Assembly: GCA_023423795.1 (NCBI GenBank)
Contig: JAFAEX010000127.1
Location: 1-56,181, forward strand
Direction: 5' to 3'
Length of the DNA: 56,181 nucleotides
Source: Chloroflexota bacterium
GTDB lineage: Bacteria > Chloroflexota > Chloroflexia > Thermomicrobiales > UBA6265
The notes below the pieces were generated by a model, which saw only the letters and a list, made by a program, of their open reading frames with translations, was not told where the DNA came from and ran no database searches. Positions 25,505 to 33,931 of the stretch are shown here, in pieces. Both the position numbers and the translations under genes were made by a program. Within the stretch, counting starts at the first letter, position 1. Each line of letters starts with the position of its first letter.

Positions 25505-26923
25505 TCAGGCGAGGGTGTACTTCCCGGCATCGGCCGGGGTCGCCGTCAGTTCCTCGCGCAGGTCCTCGTACCCGGCCCGGCCCATCAGCGCGTAGGTGGC
25601 GTTCTTGCCGGCCTCGACGCCCGGCTGGCCGAACGGGTTGACCCCGTAGAGCGCGCCGGCCATCACGGTCTGGAGCTGGTGGAGGAAGAAGAACTCGCCG
25701 ACGATGCCGGCGTCGATGGTCGGCACGGTGATGGTGAAGTTCGGCCGCCGGGCCTGCGCCAGCGCCCACGCCGTGGCCGAGCGTTCGCGGTCCAGCAACT
25801 GGCCGAGTTCCGCGCCGCGCAGGTAGGCGAGGTCGGGGATGTCGGCCGGCACGTCGTCCACCGTCACCGCGTCGCGGTAGCGCTCGACGGCGACGAGGGA
25901 GACCAGCTTGTCGTTCGGCCCCTCGGTGTAGAGCTGGATCTGGGAGTGCTGGTCGATGGCCCCGAGCGCCTTGATCGGGGTCTGGCCGGCGAAGACCTCC
26001 TCGCCGGCGACCGAGAGGCGCTTGCCGAGGCTCTCGGCCCAGAGCTGGCGGTACCAGTCGGAGATGCCGAACAGCGCGTCGGCGTAGGGCATCGTCACCA
26101 GCATCTTCTTGCCCAGCCGCTGGTCGGCCAGCACGGCGATGGCGGCCAGCAGGTAGGCGGGGTTCTGCCGCAGGTCCGGGCCGGCGCACCGCTCGCGCAT
26201 CGCGGCGGCGCCGGCGAGCAGGCCGTGGATGTCCACCCCGCAGAGGGCGGCCGGCAGCATGCCGACGGCGGAGAGCACCGTCTGGCGGCCGTCAACGCCC
26301 GGCGGAACCGGAAACGTGCGGTACCCCTCGGCGTCGGCCATGCGGCGCAGCAGGCCCTCCTTCGGGTCGGTGGTGGCGACGATCTGCTCCCGCGCTTGCT
26401 CCGGCCCGACGGCAGCCTCCAGCGCCTGCCGGGCGACGAGGAAGTTCGCCATCGTCTCGGCGGTCTGCCCGGACTTGGTGACGACGTTGACCAGCGTGTT
26501 CGGCAGGTCCACCGCGTCCAGCGTGGCGCGGATCTTTTCCGGGTCCGGGTTGTCCAGCACGAAGAAGCGGGGTCCGCCGCGCTTCTCGGCCGGGAGCAGG
26601 TTGCGGTACGGGTTGGCGAGCGCCATCACGGTGGCGATCGCGCCCAGCGAGGAGCCGCCGATGCCGACGAGGATGAAGTCGGAATAGCGGCCGCGCGCCT
26701 CGTCGGCGTAGGCGGCAACCTCGTCGGCGAGGGCGGTGTCGTCCGGCAGGTTCATCCAGCGCTGGCCGCCGGCAGCACGCTCGGCGACGATGCGCTCGTG
26801 TTCCGCGCTGACCTTGCCGGCGACCTCGTCGAGCATGGCGTCGGAAACGCCGTTCTCCTCGCCGACGGCGGCGGCCATCGCGTTGCGGTAATCGAAGCGG
26901 AGGCGGGATCGGGTTTCGGTCAC
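25505..26923 (-). CDS. pgi: glucose-6-phosphate isomerase
   Basis: 472 residues. It converts glucose-6-phosphate to fructose-6-phosphate in the cytoplasm. SIS-fold signatures are DFILVGIGGSSLGAIATVMAL, the phosphate-binding VTKSGQTAETMANFL, GLLAGAAAMRERC, LGAIDQHSQIQLYTEGPNDK with the active-site Gln/Glu/His region, and GALYGVNPFGQPGVEAGKNATY near the C-terminus. It is shorter than the E. coli enzyme (~550), as in many thermophile and Gram-positive Pgi proteins. The GTG at 26921-26923 has GGGGGACGTTGCC upstream; another GTG lies 11 codons earlier. Confidence 0.92.
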   Translation of the reverse strand: MTETRSRLRFDYRNAMAAAVGEENGVSDAMLDEVAGKVSAEHERIVAERAAGGQRWMNLPDDTALADEVAAYADEARGRYSDFILVGIGGSSLGAIATVMALANPYRNLLPAEKRGGPRFFVLDNPDPEKIRATLDAVDLPNTLVNVVTKSGQTAETMANFLVARQALEAAVGPEQAREQIVATTDPKEGLLRRMADAEGYRTFPVPPGVDGRQTVLSAVGMLPAALCGVDIHGLLAGAAAMRERCAGPDLRQNPAYLLAAIAVLADQRLGKKMLVTMPYADALFGISDWYRQLWAESLGKRLSVAGEEVFAGQTPIKALGAIDQHSQIQLYTEGPNDKLVSLVAVERYRDAVTVDDVPADIPDLAYLRGAELGQLLDRERSATAWALAQARRPNFTITVPTIDAGIVGEFFFLHQLQTVMAGALYGVNPFGQPGVEAGKNATYALMGRAGYEDLREELTATPADAGKYTLA

Positions 26924-27011
26924 GGCAACGTCCCCCAAGCGGCGGCGGGAACGCACCGCACGCCAACGGGCATTGTCGCACGCTCCGCTCCCGCGCCCCG
27001 CTCCCGGGCGG

Positions 27012-27314
27012 CTAGGGCGCCTCGTCGGTTTCCGGCACGAGATCGGCCAGCGCTTCCAGCGGGATCGGGCGTACGGGAGGCCGAGCGGTCATCGGGGCGA
27101 GCAGCGCCAGCGGCTGCCCCGTCCGCTCGGCGACCATCGCGGCGACGGTGGGTATGCAGTAGATCCCCTGGCAGAGGCCCATGCCGACCTTGGTGCGCCG
27201 CTTGACGTCGTTGACCGTCAGCGCGCCGTCGTCGAGCGCCCGCTCGACGGCATCGGCGCCGATTTCGTAGCAGCGGCAGACGAAGCAGGGCGCCGCCGTC
27301 GTGGGTTCGCTCAC
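27012..27314 (-). CDS. stand-alone BFD-like [2Fe-2S]-binding protein
   Basis: 100 residues, GTG start at 27312-27314 after GAGGAGCACACC. Residues 9-60 match the bacterioferritin-associated-ferredoxin (Fer2_BFD) domain: CFVCRCYEIGADAVERAL, then VKRRTKVGMGLCQGIYC. The Cys-x-Cys and Cys-x4-Cys ligands of the cluster are present, plus extra cysteines. In HcnB-type amine dehydrogenase subunits this domain is the C-terminus of the FAD protein; here it is a separate gene 300 bp downstream of an FAD subunit that ends exactly where the BFD would begin. It probably passes electrons within that complex. Confidence 0.85.
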   Translation of the reverse strand: MSEPTTAAPCFVCRCYEIGADAVERALDDGALTVNDVKRRTKVGMGLCQGIYCIPTVAAMVAERTGQPLALLAPMTARPPVRPIPLEALADLVPETDEAP

Positions 27315-27445
27315 GGTGTGCTCCTCGGGTGCGGATGTCCGGATCGTGGCGAGGTTTGCGGTTCGATCGCTCGGGACGTCCGCCCGGGGGTGAGTCCCTT
27401 GGCGGAGGCGGCGGCGGCGGGGCGCAGCACGTTCCGGCCCATTGG

Positions 27446-27523
27446 GGCGGGCGCGATGAATCGCGCCCCCACAGCATGCGACACCCTACATCCGTTGTAG
27501 GGGCGCGATTCATCGCGCCCGCC
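27446..27523. repeat. perfect palindromic element (GGGCGCGATGAATCGCGCCC family)
   Basis: 24-bp arms (27446-27469 and 27500-27523) are exact reverse complements, and each arm contains its own smaller palindrome (GGGCGCGAT/ATCGCGCCC). It is located between the FAD subunit gene and the BFD gene. The rest of the 303-bp gap holds no gene. Confidence 0.88.
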
Positions 27524-27618
27524 GCTCGCCGATCGGCCGCCGACAGCAACCGGGCAGCCTTGGCAGCAAGCATCAACGCCAGACGGTCCCGGCGGCCGAC
27601 ACGTCGTGGCAGCCAGCG

Positions 27619-28590
27619 TCACCGGTACGCCTGCTCGTAAACCGGGGCCAGCGCGCCCCGCGCCCGCTGCCGTTCGGCCAGCAACGGCTCCCCGGCGGCC
27701 AAGGCGGCGGCAACGTCCGCTTCGGTTGCCGCGCCGACGGCGTGGGCGGCGGCGACCCCGGCGATCCGACCTTCGGCCAAGGCGATTTCCGGGGAGCACA
27801 TGCCGGCGGCGTCACCAGCCACGAGCAAGCGCGGATCGGCGGTGCGGCCAACCTCGTCGAGCAGCGGAACGAGCCCGCCGAGGCCGGCGGAATAGCCCAT
27901 CGGCACGCCGCTCATCGTGGCGAGCGCGGCGTCGGGCTGGCGACCGGCGGCGACGGCGACGGCCTCGACCGCGATCCGTTCGCCGTCCACGACGAGGGCG
28001 GCGAGCGCGCCGTCCGGCCCGGCTTCGGCGGCCAGCGGCGTACCGGCCGGGGCGACGACCACGACATCGGCCCCGGCGGCGCGCAGGTCCGCCGCGACCT
28101 CGCCGGATTCGGAGCCGCCGCCGACGATTGCCCAGCGCCGACCCGGCAGCACGCGCCACTGGCCGGCGAGGATTTGCGCGGCGCGGCCGGACAAGACGCC
28201 CGGCAGCGACCACCCCGGAAACGGCAACGGCAGATCGGTGGAGCCGGCGCAGGCGACCGTCGCGCCGGGGCGGAGCAGCAGCGGCTCGCTGCCGCGGGAC
28301 ACGCCGAGCGAACCGTCCTCGAACCGGCCCCAGGCGACGGCGCCGGCGAGGATCTCGACCCCGGCGGCGTTGGCATCGCCCAGCAGCCGGGCCAGCAGGC
28401 CCCACGGGCGCTCCGCGGCTTCGCCGGAGTTGGCGGCGATTGGCGACAGCCGGTAACGCAGTTGCCCGCCTGGTTCCGGACGCTCGTCCAGCAGCAGGAC
28501 GGACGCGCCGTGCCGGGCGGCGGCGGTCGCCGCGGCGAGCCCGGCCGGGCCGGCGCCGACGACGACGACCTCGACGTCGCGGGCGCTCAT
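27619..28590 (-). CDS. HcnB/proline-dehydrogenase-alpha-like FAD oxidoreductase subunit
   Basis: 323 residues. It has two nucleotide-binding motifs: VVVVGAGPAGLAAATAAARHG at the N-terminus (FAD) and WAIVGGGSESGEVAADLRAAG near 175 (NAD(P)-like), plus LVAGDAAGMCSPEIALAEGRIAG near the C-terminus, as in the pyridine-nucleotide disulfide oxidoreductase fold without the redox disulfide. This matches the HcnB or D-hydroxyproline/opine dehydrogenase alpha subunit, which works with a [2Fe-2S] gamma subunit and a DAO-type catalytic beta subunit. Its ATG overlaps the upstream [2Fe-2S] gene stop as ATGA. The usual C-terminal BFD extension is absent and encoded separately. Confidence 0.85.
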   Translation of the reverse strand: MSARDVEVVVVGAGPAGLAAATAAARHGASVLLLDERPEPGGQLRYRLSPIAANSGEAAERPWGLLARLLGDANAAGVEILAGAVAWGRFEDGSLGVSRGSEPLLLRPGATVACAGSTDLPLPFPGWSLPGVLSGRAAQILAGQWRVLPGRRWAIVGGGSESGEVAADLRAAGADVVVVAPAGTPLAAEAGPDGALAALVVDGERIAVEAVAVAAGRQPDAALATMSGVPMGYSAGLGGLVPLLDEVGRTADPRLLVAGDAAGMCSPEIALAEGRIAGVAAAHAVGAATEADVAAALAAGEPLLAERQRARGALAPVYEQAYR

Positions 28591-28961
28591 CGGCCGCCCT
28601 CCCCGTCGGCGGCGAAGGGCGCGGCCAGCGCCGCGTCCTCGGCCAACCCGTGCTGGGTCTGGACCAGCATCCCCGCGCGCACCGGTTCGACGCAGGCGCG
28701 CACGTTCGGCACGCCATCGACCACGATGAGGCAATCGGTGCAGCGCCCGACGAGGCACCAGCCGCCGCGCCGCTCGCCGGTGGCGGGCATCGTGCGCACC
28801 GACCGGATGCCGGCGGCCAGCAACGCCGCCAGCAGCGGTTCGCCCGCCCGCGCCGCCACCGGCGCCCCGTCGAAGGTGAACGCGACCTCCGCAGCGGCGG
28901 GCTGGGGCCCGAGCAGCGGGTGATCGGCGACCCGCCGGGTCGCCGCGCTTCCGTCCTCCAT
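28587..28961 (-). CDS. HcnA-like [2Fe-2S] ferredoxin subunit
   Basis: 124 residues, ATG at 28959-28961. It has the fold of the small ferredoxin subunit of HcnABC-type amine dehydrogenases: VAFTFDGAPVAARAGEPLLAALLAAG, then the four cysteine ligands in WCLVGRCTDCLIVVDG and VRACVEPVRAG. It would accept electrons from the flavin subunit encoded immediately downstream, with a 4-bp overlap that indicates coupled translation. It is divergent from the aminotransferase at 29212. The N-terminal ~30 residues are variable. Confidence 0.85.
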   Translation of the reverse strand: MEDGSAATRRVADHPLLGPQPAAAEVAFTFDGAPVAARAGEPLLAALLAAGIRSVRTMPATGERRGGWCLVGRCTDCLIVVDGVPNVRACVEPVRAGMLVQTQHGLAEDAALAAPFAADGEGGR

Positions 28962-29211
28962 AGGATCGCCTCGCGTCGTGAGCGGCCCGCCGGCCCCGGA
29001 CGCGCGGCGTGCCCGGGCGAGTCCCCGGACGGTGGCCGCGCGCTGCATTTCGGCAGTGTATCCGTCCGCACCGGGCGGGCGCGCCCGGGCGCTCTGCTAC
29101 CATTGCCGGCACGTCATAACCGGGACGCCGCCGACGTCGGCGATGCGCCCCACCCTTGCCCTGCCGGGGAGCGCGGTTCGCCCCGGAGGGCCACGCAGGA
29201 GGCCGCGGGTC

Positions 29212-30648
29212 ATGGTCGCGAAAACCGTCGAGATCGCCGATCACCATTCCACCAGCGCCGGCGCGGCCGGCAACGGTCACGACCCCGGCGTTGCCCCGGC
29301 GTCCGTTTCCGAGGCGGCCAGGGACCACGTCTGGGTGCACACCCTGACCTGGGACGAGTACGAGCACGGCGGGTTGCACGTCTTCGATCGCGGCGAGGGC
29401 TCGACGATCTGGGACGTCAACGGCAAGGCCTACCTCGACGGCATCGCCGGCCTGTGGGTGGTCAACGCCGGCCACGGCCGCACCGAGATCGCCGAGGCGA
29501 TGGCGAAGCAGGCCGGCCGGCTGGCCTACGCCAACGCGATGAACTTCACCTCCACCCCGACCGCGATGCTGGCCGAGAAACTGGCCGACATCCTGCCGGG
29601 CGACCTCAACCGCATCTACTTCTCCTCCGGCGGCTCCGAGGCCGTGGAGACCGCGCTGAAGATCGCCAAGCAGGTGCAGTCGATGCGCGGGTTCGCCCGC
29701 CGCTACAAGGTCATCGCCCGCCGCCGCTCCTACCACGGGCAGACGATGGGCGCGCTCAGCCTCACCCACGCCAAGAACGAGCACTGGTACGGCCCGTTCG
29801 TCTACGGCGTCTCCCACGTACCGCACCCGGACCGGTACCGCTCCGACTTCGGGCTGGAAGGCGAAGAAGCCGACATCATGGCGGCGAAGTTCGTCGAACA
29901 GGAGATCGAGGCGCAGGGGCCGGACACGGTCGCCGCCGTCATCGCCGAGCCGATCTCGACCGCCGCCGGCGTCCACGTGCCGAGCAAGATCTACTGGCAG
30001 ATGCTGCGCGAGATCTGCACGAAGCACGGGGTGCTGCTGATCGCCGACGAAGTGATCAACGGCTTCGGCCGCACCGGCACCATGTTTGCCATCGAGCAGT
30101 ACGGCATCGTGCCGGACATCATCACGCTGGCGAAGGGCATCACCTCCGGCTACGCGCCGCTGGCGGCCACCGCCGTCTCCGAGCAGGTCTACGAGACGTT
30201 CAAGCAGCAGCCGACCGTGCCGATGGGCCACCTGCTGACCTTCGGCGGGCACCCGGTCTCCTGCGCGGCGTCGCTCGTGAACCTCGAGATCTTCGAGCGC
30301 GAGAACCTGGTCGCGCGCGGGGCCGAGACCGGCGCCTACCTCAAGTCCCGGCTCGAGGACCTGCGCGCCCACCCGACCGTCGGCGACGTGCGCGGCACCG
30401 GCATGGTCTACGCGGTCGAGTTCGTGGCCAACAAGCAGACCAAGGCCAAGTTCGGCAAGGAGAGCGCGTTCACCAAGACGCTGCAGGAAGAGACGATGCG
30501 GCGCGGGCTGGTGACGCGGACGTGGGACGTGATGCACTTCGCGCCGCCGCTGGTGGTGACGAAGGAAGAGGTCGATCGGATGGTCGAGATCGCCGACGAG
30601 GCGATCACGGTCGCCGAGCGCGAGCACAAGGACCTGTACGAGGGGTAG
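29212..30648 (+). CDS. class III (omega) aminotransferase, aspartate aminotransferase family
   Basis: 478 residues. It is a PLP-dependent transaminase: YLDGIAGLWVVNAGHG near the N-terminus, YFSSGGSEAVETALKIA binding PLP phosphate, RRRSYHG, the Asp of LLIADEVINGFGRTG that pairs with the pyridine nitrogen, and the Schiff-base Lys in ITLAKGITSGYAPLAA. This pattern fits omega-amino-acid:pyruvate transaminases (beta-alanine, taurine, putrescine); the donor is unproved. The ATG at 29212 follows CAGGAGGCC. It is divergent from the [2Fe-2S]/FAD dehydrogenase operon, suggesting a shared role in amine catabolism. A terminator follows. Confidence 0.88.
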   Translation: MVAKTVEIADHHSTSAGAAGNGHDPGVAPASVSEAARDHVWVHTLTWDEYEHGGLHVFDRGEGSTIWDVNGKAYLDGIAGLWVVNAGHGRTEIAEAMAKQAGRLAYANAMNFTSTPTAMLAEKLADILPGDLNRIYFSSGGSEAVETALKIAKQVQSMRGFARRYKVIARRRSYHGQTMGALSLTHAKNEHWYGPFVYGVSHVPHPDRYRSDFGLEGEEADIMAAKFVEQEIEAQGPDTVAAVIAEPISTAAGVHVPSKIYWQMLREICTKHGVLLIADEVINGFGRTGTMFAIEQYGIVPDIITLAKGITSGYAPLAATAVSEQVYETFKQQPTVPMGHLLTFGGHPVSCAASLVNLEIFERENLVARGAETGAYLKSRLEDLRAHPTVGDVRGTGMVYAVEFVANKQTKAKFGKESAFTKTLQEETMRRGLVTRTWDVMHFAPPLVVTKEEVDRMVEIADEAITVAEREHKDLYEG

Positions 30649-30669
30649 ACGCCCCGCGTCGGCAAAGCG

Positions 30670-30703
30670 ACACCCCCCGGCTCCGAACGGAGCCGGGGGG
30701 TGT
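30670..30703. terminator. bidirectional terminator hairpin
   Basis: A 15-bp perfect stem, ACACCCCCCGGCTCC (30670-30684) with its complement (30689-30703), loop GAAC. It stands 21 bp after the aminotransferase stop and before the end of the leftward GNAT gene at 30749. Confidence 0.82.
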
Positions 30704-30748
30704 TCGTCATCACGGAAGGGCTATTTCCGGCAACGACGGCAGAGTCGT

Positions 30749-31732
30749 TCACCCCTCGCCGTCGTCGTCGAGGTCGGCCAGTTCCGCGCCGGGGCGCAGT
30801 TCCTTCTGGTAAACGGCGTGCTCCTGGCTCGCGCGCATGCCGATGCCCTCGTAGAGGCGGGTCGCGCCGGTCGGGTTGGCGGCGTCCACCCCGAGCGCGC
30901 ACCGTTCCAGTCCGCGCCGGCTGAAGTCGGCGAAGGCATGGTGCAGCAGCGCCTTGCCGAGCCCGCGCCCGCGCCACGCCCGCCGCACCGCGAGGGTATC
31001 GACCCAGCCCAGCCCGTCGGAGATGCTGCACAACGCGACGGCCGCCGGTTCGTCCCCATCCCAGGCAACGAACCAGAGCGACGGATCGAGGCCGTGCTCG
31101 CGCCGCCGGGCGATCCAGTCGGCGAACGGCGCCGGGACGTTGCCCCAGTGGTCGGCCATCGCTTCCTGCACGACGAGGTGGGCGGCGCGCTCGTCGTCCT
31201 CGGACCCGAGGGGACGGACGGCGATCCCCTCCGACCAGCGCGGCCCGTCCGGGGCGTCGGCCAGCGCGATCTCCATGCGCCAAAAGTGGCGGACCGGAAT
31301 GTACCCCTCCCCTTCGAGGACGCCGCGGGCGGCGGCATTGCGGGCGTTGATCCAGTTCTGGGCGACGACCCTCGCGCCCTCCGGGGCGAGCGGCAGGTGG
31401 TCCCGCGACCGGCCCTCGGCGGCACGCACGAGCGTCGTGCCGATGCCGCGCCCGGCGTGTTCGGGGTGGACGTAGCCCTCGGCATCGACGCGGACGTGCC
31501 GGCGGTGGCTGACGTAGGCGTACCCGGCCAGCGAACCGTCCGGCGCGACGGCGACCCAGGCGTCCTGCGCGATGTCGATGGACCGCCAGTCGCCGCGCAG
31601 GTCATCGAGCGAATACCCGGTGGCCTCGCCGAACTCGGCGATCTCCGACGCGGCGATCAGGGCGTGGACGGCGGCGGCCTCGTCCGGGCGCGGGGCGCGC
31701 AGCGTGTACCCGGCGGCGAGTGGTGCGGTCAT
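30749..31732 (-). CDS. tandem GNAT acetyltransferase (MshD-like architecture)
   Basis: 327 residues from the ATG at 31730-31732. It carries two GNAT domains. The first has the acetyl-CoA loop HPEHAGRGIGTTLVRAAE (about 95-112). The second has RRAWRGRGLGKALLHHAFADF (about 255-275) followed by LGVDAANPTGATRLYEGIGM. The double-GNAT layout is that of mycothiol synthase MshD, but many double-GNAT proteins have other acceptors, and no other mycothiol gene is present here. It is probably cytoplasmic. It starts upstream of the family A palindrome at 31954. Confidence 0.82.
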   Translation of the reverse strand: MTAPLAAGYTLRAPRPDEAAAVHALIAASEIAEFGEATGYSLDDLRGDWRSIDIAQDAWVAVAPDGSLAGYAYVSHRRHVRVDAEGYVHPEHAGRGIGTTLVRAAEGRSRDHLPLAPEGARVVAQNWINARNAAARGVLEGEGYIPVRHFWRMEIALADAPDGPRWSEGIAVRPLGSEDDERAAHLVVQEAMADHWGNVPAPFADWIARRREHGLDPSLWFVAWDGDEPAAVALCSISDGLGWVDTLAVRRAWRGRGLGKALLHHAFADFSRRGLERCALGVDAANPTGATRLYEGIGMRASQEHAVYQKELRPGAELADLDDDGEG

Positions 31733-31953
31733 AATGGCCTCTTCCGATGCGCGACCGCGGCCAACCGCGCGGCGAGGGCGCCGGGGCGAATCCGGGCGCA
31801 TCGGTGTACCACGCCGAACGGGATTCGTGCCGCCCGGCGGGACCGGGGCAATCGACCGCCCCGGTCCCGCGAGGTTGCGATGGCACGAGCCGCCGAGCCG
31901 AATTCCTGCCGCATTTGGAGCGTGTTTCAGAACCCCGTCGGCATCAACCAACC

Positions 31954-32035
31954 CGGCATCCCGAGCTTGTCGAGGGATCTCGTCTCCCCCGGTTTCGTGC
32001 AGACGACGAGATCCCTCGACAGGCTCGGGATGACG
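31954..32035. repeat. ~85-bp palindromic repeat, family A copy 2
   Basis: Left arm about 31954-31983 and right arm 32006-32035. The variable core is GCTTGTCG against CGACAGGC, a single mismatch. It lies between the GNAT start and the erm-like gene's stop; nothing else is seen in 31733-32068. Confidence 0.86.
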
Positions 32036-32068
32036 ACGAAGGCGGTTCTGAAACGCGCCCTTACGGCG

Positions 32069-32944
32069 TCAGGAGCGGGCTGACACGCGGGTTCGGTGCA
32101 CCTTGCGCAGGTCGGCTTGCTGCCGCTCCAGCCTCGCCCGCGCGCCGCGCACGGCCACGGTGACATCGCCGGACGCGTCCCGCAGCGCGGCGAAGATTCC
32201 CGGCCAGGCGGCGACCGGGACCGCGCTCGGCGGCCGGCCGAGGTCGATTGCGGCGCCTCGCTCCGCGGCCGCGATGGCCCTCCGGGGGAGCGTGGCCGCG
32301 AGCGCGTCGCGAACGGTCGGTTTCCAGGCCGTGAAGGCGTGGGTCACCAGATCGTCGAACGCGTCGCGGTCGGCCAGTGCGACCAATGGAGCGCGCCGCC
32401 GCCGCATGCCGAGCAGCACGGTGGCGACCGCGGGCGGCGGGGAGAAATCGTCCGGCCGGAAGCGGTGCGCCACCGCCGCCTCGAACCACGGGTGCAGCAG
32501 CGCCGCCGGCAACGTGGCGCGCGGTGCGCCCAGGAAACGCTCGGCGGCCTCCCGCTGCATCAGCAGGTACGCGGCCTCCGGCGGTGAGCAGCCGGAGACG
32601 AGTTTGCCCACGATGGCCGCCGTCCGGTTGAACGGGATGTTGGCGACGACCGTGTACGGGGTGACCGGCAGCGGAAAATCGAGGAAGTCGAACGCGAAGA
32701 CGGCGACGTTCGGCGCGTCGGCGAAGCGGCGGCCGAGGCGCGCCGCCAGCACCGGGTCCTTCTCGACGGCGAGGACCTGACGGCCGCGGGCCGCGAGCGG
32801 TTCGGTCAGGATGCCGCGCCCCGGGCCGATCTCGACGACGAGATCGGTGGGCGCGATGCCGGCGATGTCAACGATGCGGGCGGCGAGTTCCGGGCGGCGC
32901 AGGAAGTTCTGGGCAAAGGCGACGCGGCGCTGATCGGCGGGCAC
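32069..32944 (-). CDS. Erm-family rRNA adenine N6-(di)methyltransferase homologue
   Basis: 291 residues, GTG at 32942-32944 with a strong GGGAGGACCAC. The Erm/KsgA signature is clear: RRVAFAQNFLRRPELAARIV at the N-terminus, SAM motif I VVEIGPGRGILTEPLAARG, motif II VLAVEKDPVLAARL, FDFLDFPLP, and the target-base motif VVANIPFNRTAAIVGKL. NIPF resembles Erm (NIPY/F) rather than KsgA (NLPY). Erm enzymes methylate A2058 of 23S rRNA and block macrolides. At 291 residues it is longer than typical Erm proteins (~245-270), with a basic C-terminal extension. No leader peptide was found upstream. An intrinsic housekeeping rRNA methylase remains possible. Confidence 0.82.
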   Translation of the reverse strand: MPADQRRVAFAQNFLRRPELAARIVDIAGIAPTDLVVEIGPGRGILTEPLAARGRQVLAVEKDPVLAARLGRRFADAPNVAVFAFDFLDFPLPVTPYTVVANIPFNRTAAIVGKLVSGCSPPEAAYLLMQREAAERFLGAPRATLPAALLHPWFEAAVAHRFRPDDFSPPPAVATVLLGMRRRRAPLVALADRDAFDDLVTHAFTAWKPTVRDALAATLPRRAIAAAERGAAIDLGRPPSAVPVAAWPGIFAALRDASGDVTVAVRGARARLERQQADLRKVHRTRVSARS

Positions 32945-33293
32945 GTGGTCCTCCCTCGGGCGGCGGGCACGCAAAGAACCGCGCCACCGAAAAGGCGGCA
33001 CGGCTTACGGGCCCCGGCCCACGGAGGACGGAGACCCGATCAGGCGTGGCGAATGCGCACGAAGGCGTAGTACCCAAACACGGCTGGCTCCGCTCGGAAA
33101 GGACTGCGGCCGCCAGCGCCCCGGCGGCCGCGGGAAGTATCGCACGCCCCTCCCCCGGTGGCGCGACCCACCGGCCCGGGCCGGTGGGCAGGCCGCGGGT
33201 CGCAAACGGTGTGGTGGCGATCCAGCAGCCCTCAGCGAAGAAACGAAGAAAGCCGTGTTCCGCGTGGATATGCGGAAACTGGTCCCAAAGACC

Positions 33294-33315
33294 TACCGAA
33301 GGAATACCGAAAGAA
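33294..33315 (+). repeat. two tandem copies of an 11-mer (TACCGAARGAA)
   Basis: TACCGAAGGAA then TACCGAAAGAA. The unit length and the CCGAA core match the 11-mer arrays at 33590-33633 and 33810-33853. It is in the gene-free interval 32945-33931. Confidence 0.7.
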
Positions 33316-33371
33316 TTCGACCCGCGAGGCGCGCCCGTAGGGCGGAGAACGGTGTGTCGGACAGCACCCGG

Positions 33372-33456
33372 CGTCATCCCGAGCCGGTCGAGGGATCTCG
33401 TTGACCAGTAGAGGGATTGAGAAGAAACGAGATCCCTCGACCGGCTCGGGATGACG
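33372..33456. repeat. ~85-bp palindromic repeat, family A copy 3 (perfect arms)
   Basis: The 30-bp arms 33372-33401 and 33427-33456 are exact reverse complements, with core CCGGTCG/CGACCGG. The loop is 25 nt. Confidence 0.92.
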
Positions 33457-33589
33457 GGTTGGACGGTGGCGGCGGGTTCGCCCGTCATATGGAATCAGGG
33501 TGGTTGCCTTGCTGCCGCCGGCGGCCGCGGGCAGCCACCTGGCGCCTCCCTACCGAGAACGGCAGCACCCGGCCGGGTTCCGCGCCGCC

Positions 33590-33853
33590 TATTTCTTCGG
33601 TATTTGTTCGGTATTTATTCGGCATTTATTCGGTCGGGGAACGCCGCGTATGTACGCGCTATTGCGACCGAATTGGAGTTTGTTCGCGTCCCCTCCCACC
33701 CGCAGCGCCCGGAACCCCGCGCCCGACGCGCCCGTCCTGTTTGCGCCCGCGTGGCTGGCAGGGGGCGCCGAAGAAACCCGGTTTCCGCACGGCGATGGGA
33801 AAACCGCCGCCGAATAAACGGCGAATAAATACCGAATAAATACCGAACAAATG
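33590..33853. repeat. 264-bp element bounded by inverted 4-copy arrays of an 11-mer
   Basis: Left array 33590-33633: TATTTCTTCGG, TATTTGTTCGG, TATTTATTCGG, CATTTATTCGG. Right array 33810-33853: CCGAATAAACG, GCGAATAAATA, CCGAATAAATA, CCGAACAAATG, the reverse complement of the same unit. The AT-rich arrays stand out in a high-GC genome and repeat once per helical turn. The enclosed ~176 bp shows no convincing gene. Confidence 0.85.
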
Positions 33854-33931
33854 CCCGGGAAATCGGTGTGATCGCGCCGCTGGTCCCCCCACCGGCCGCG
33901 CCAATTCCAGGCCAATCGGCCGGATTTCATA

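Noticed and set aside
27606..30812. 1068-residue open frame on the plus strand
   Set aside because: It runs antisense to the FAD/[2Fe-2S] genes and out of frame through the aminotransferase; the composition is almost entirely Arg, Ala, Pro and Gly.
33590..33853. Replication origin
   Set aside because: AT-rich phased repeats invite the idea, but no DnaA-box-like TTATCCACA sites or dnaA/dnaN genes are seen, so I kept it only as an unexplained element.
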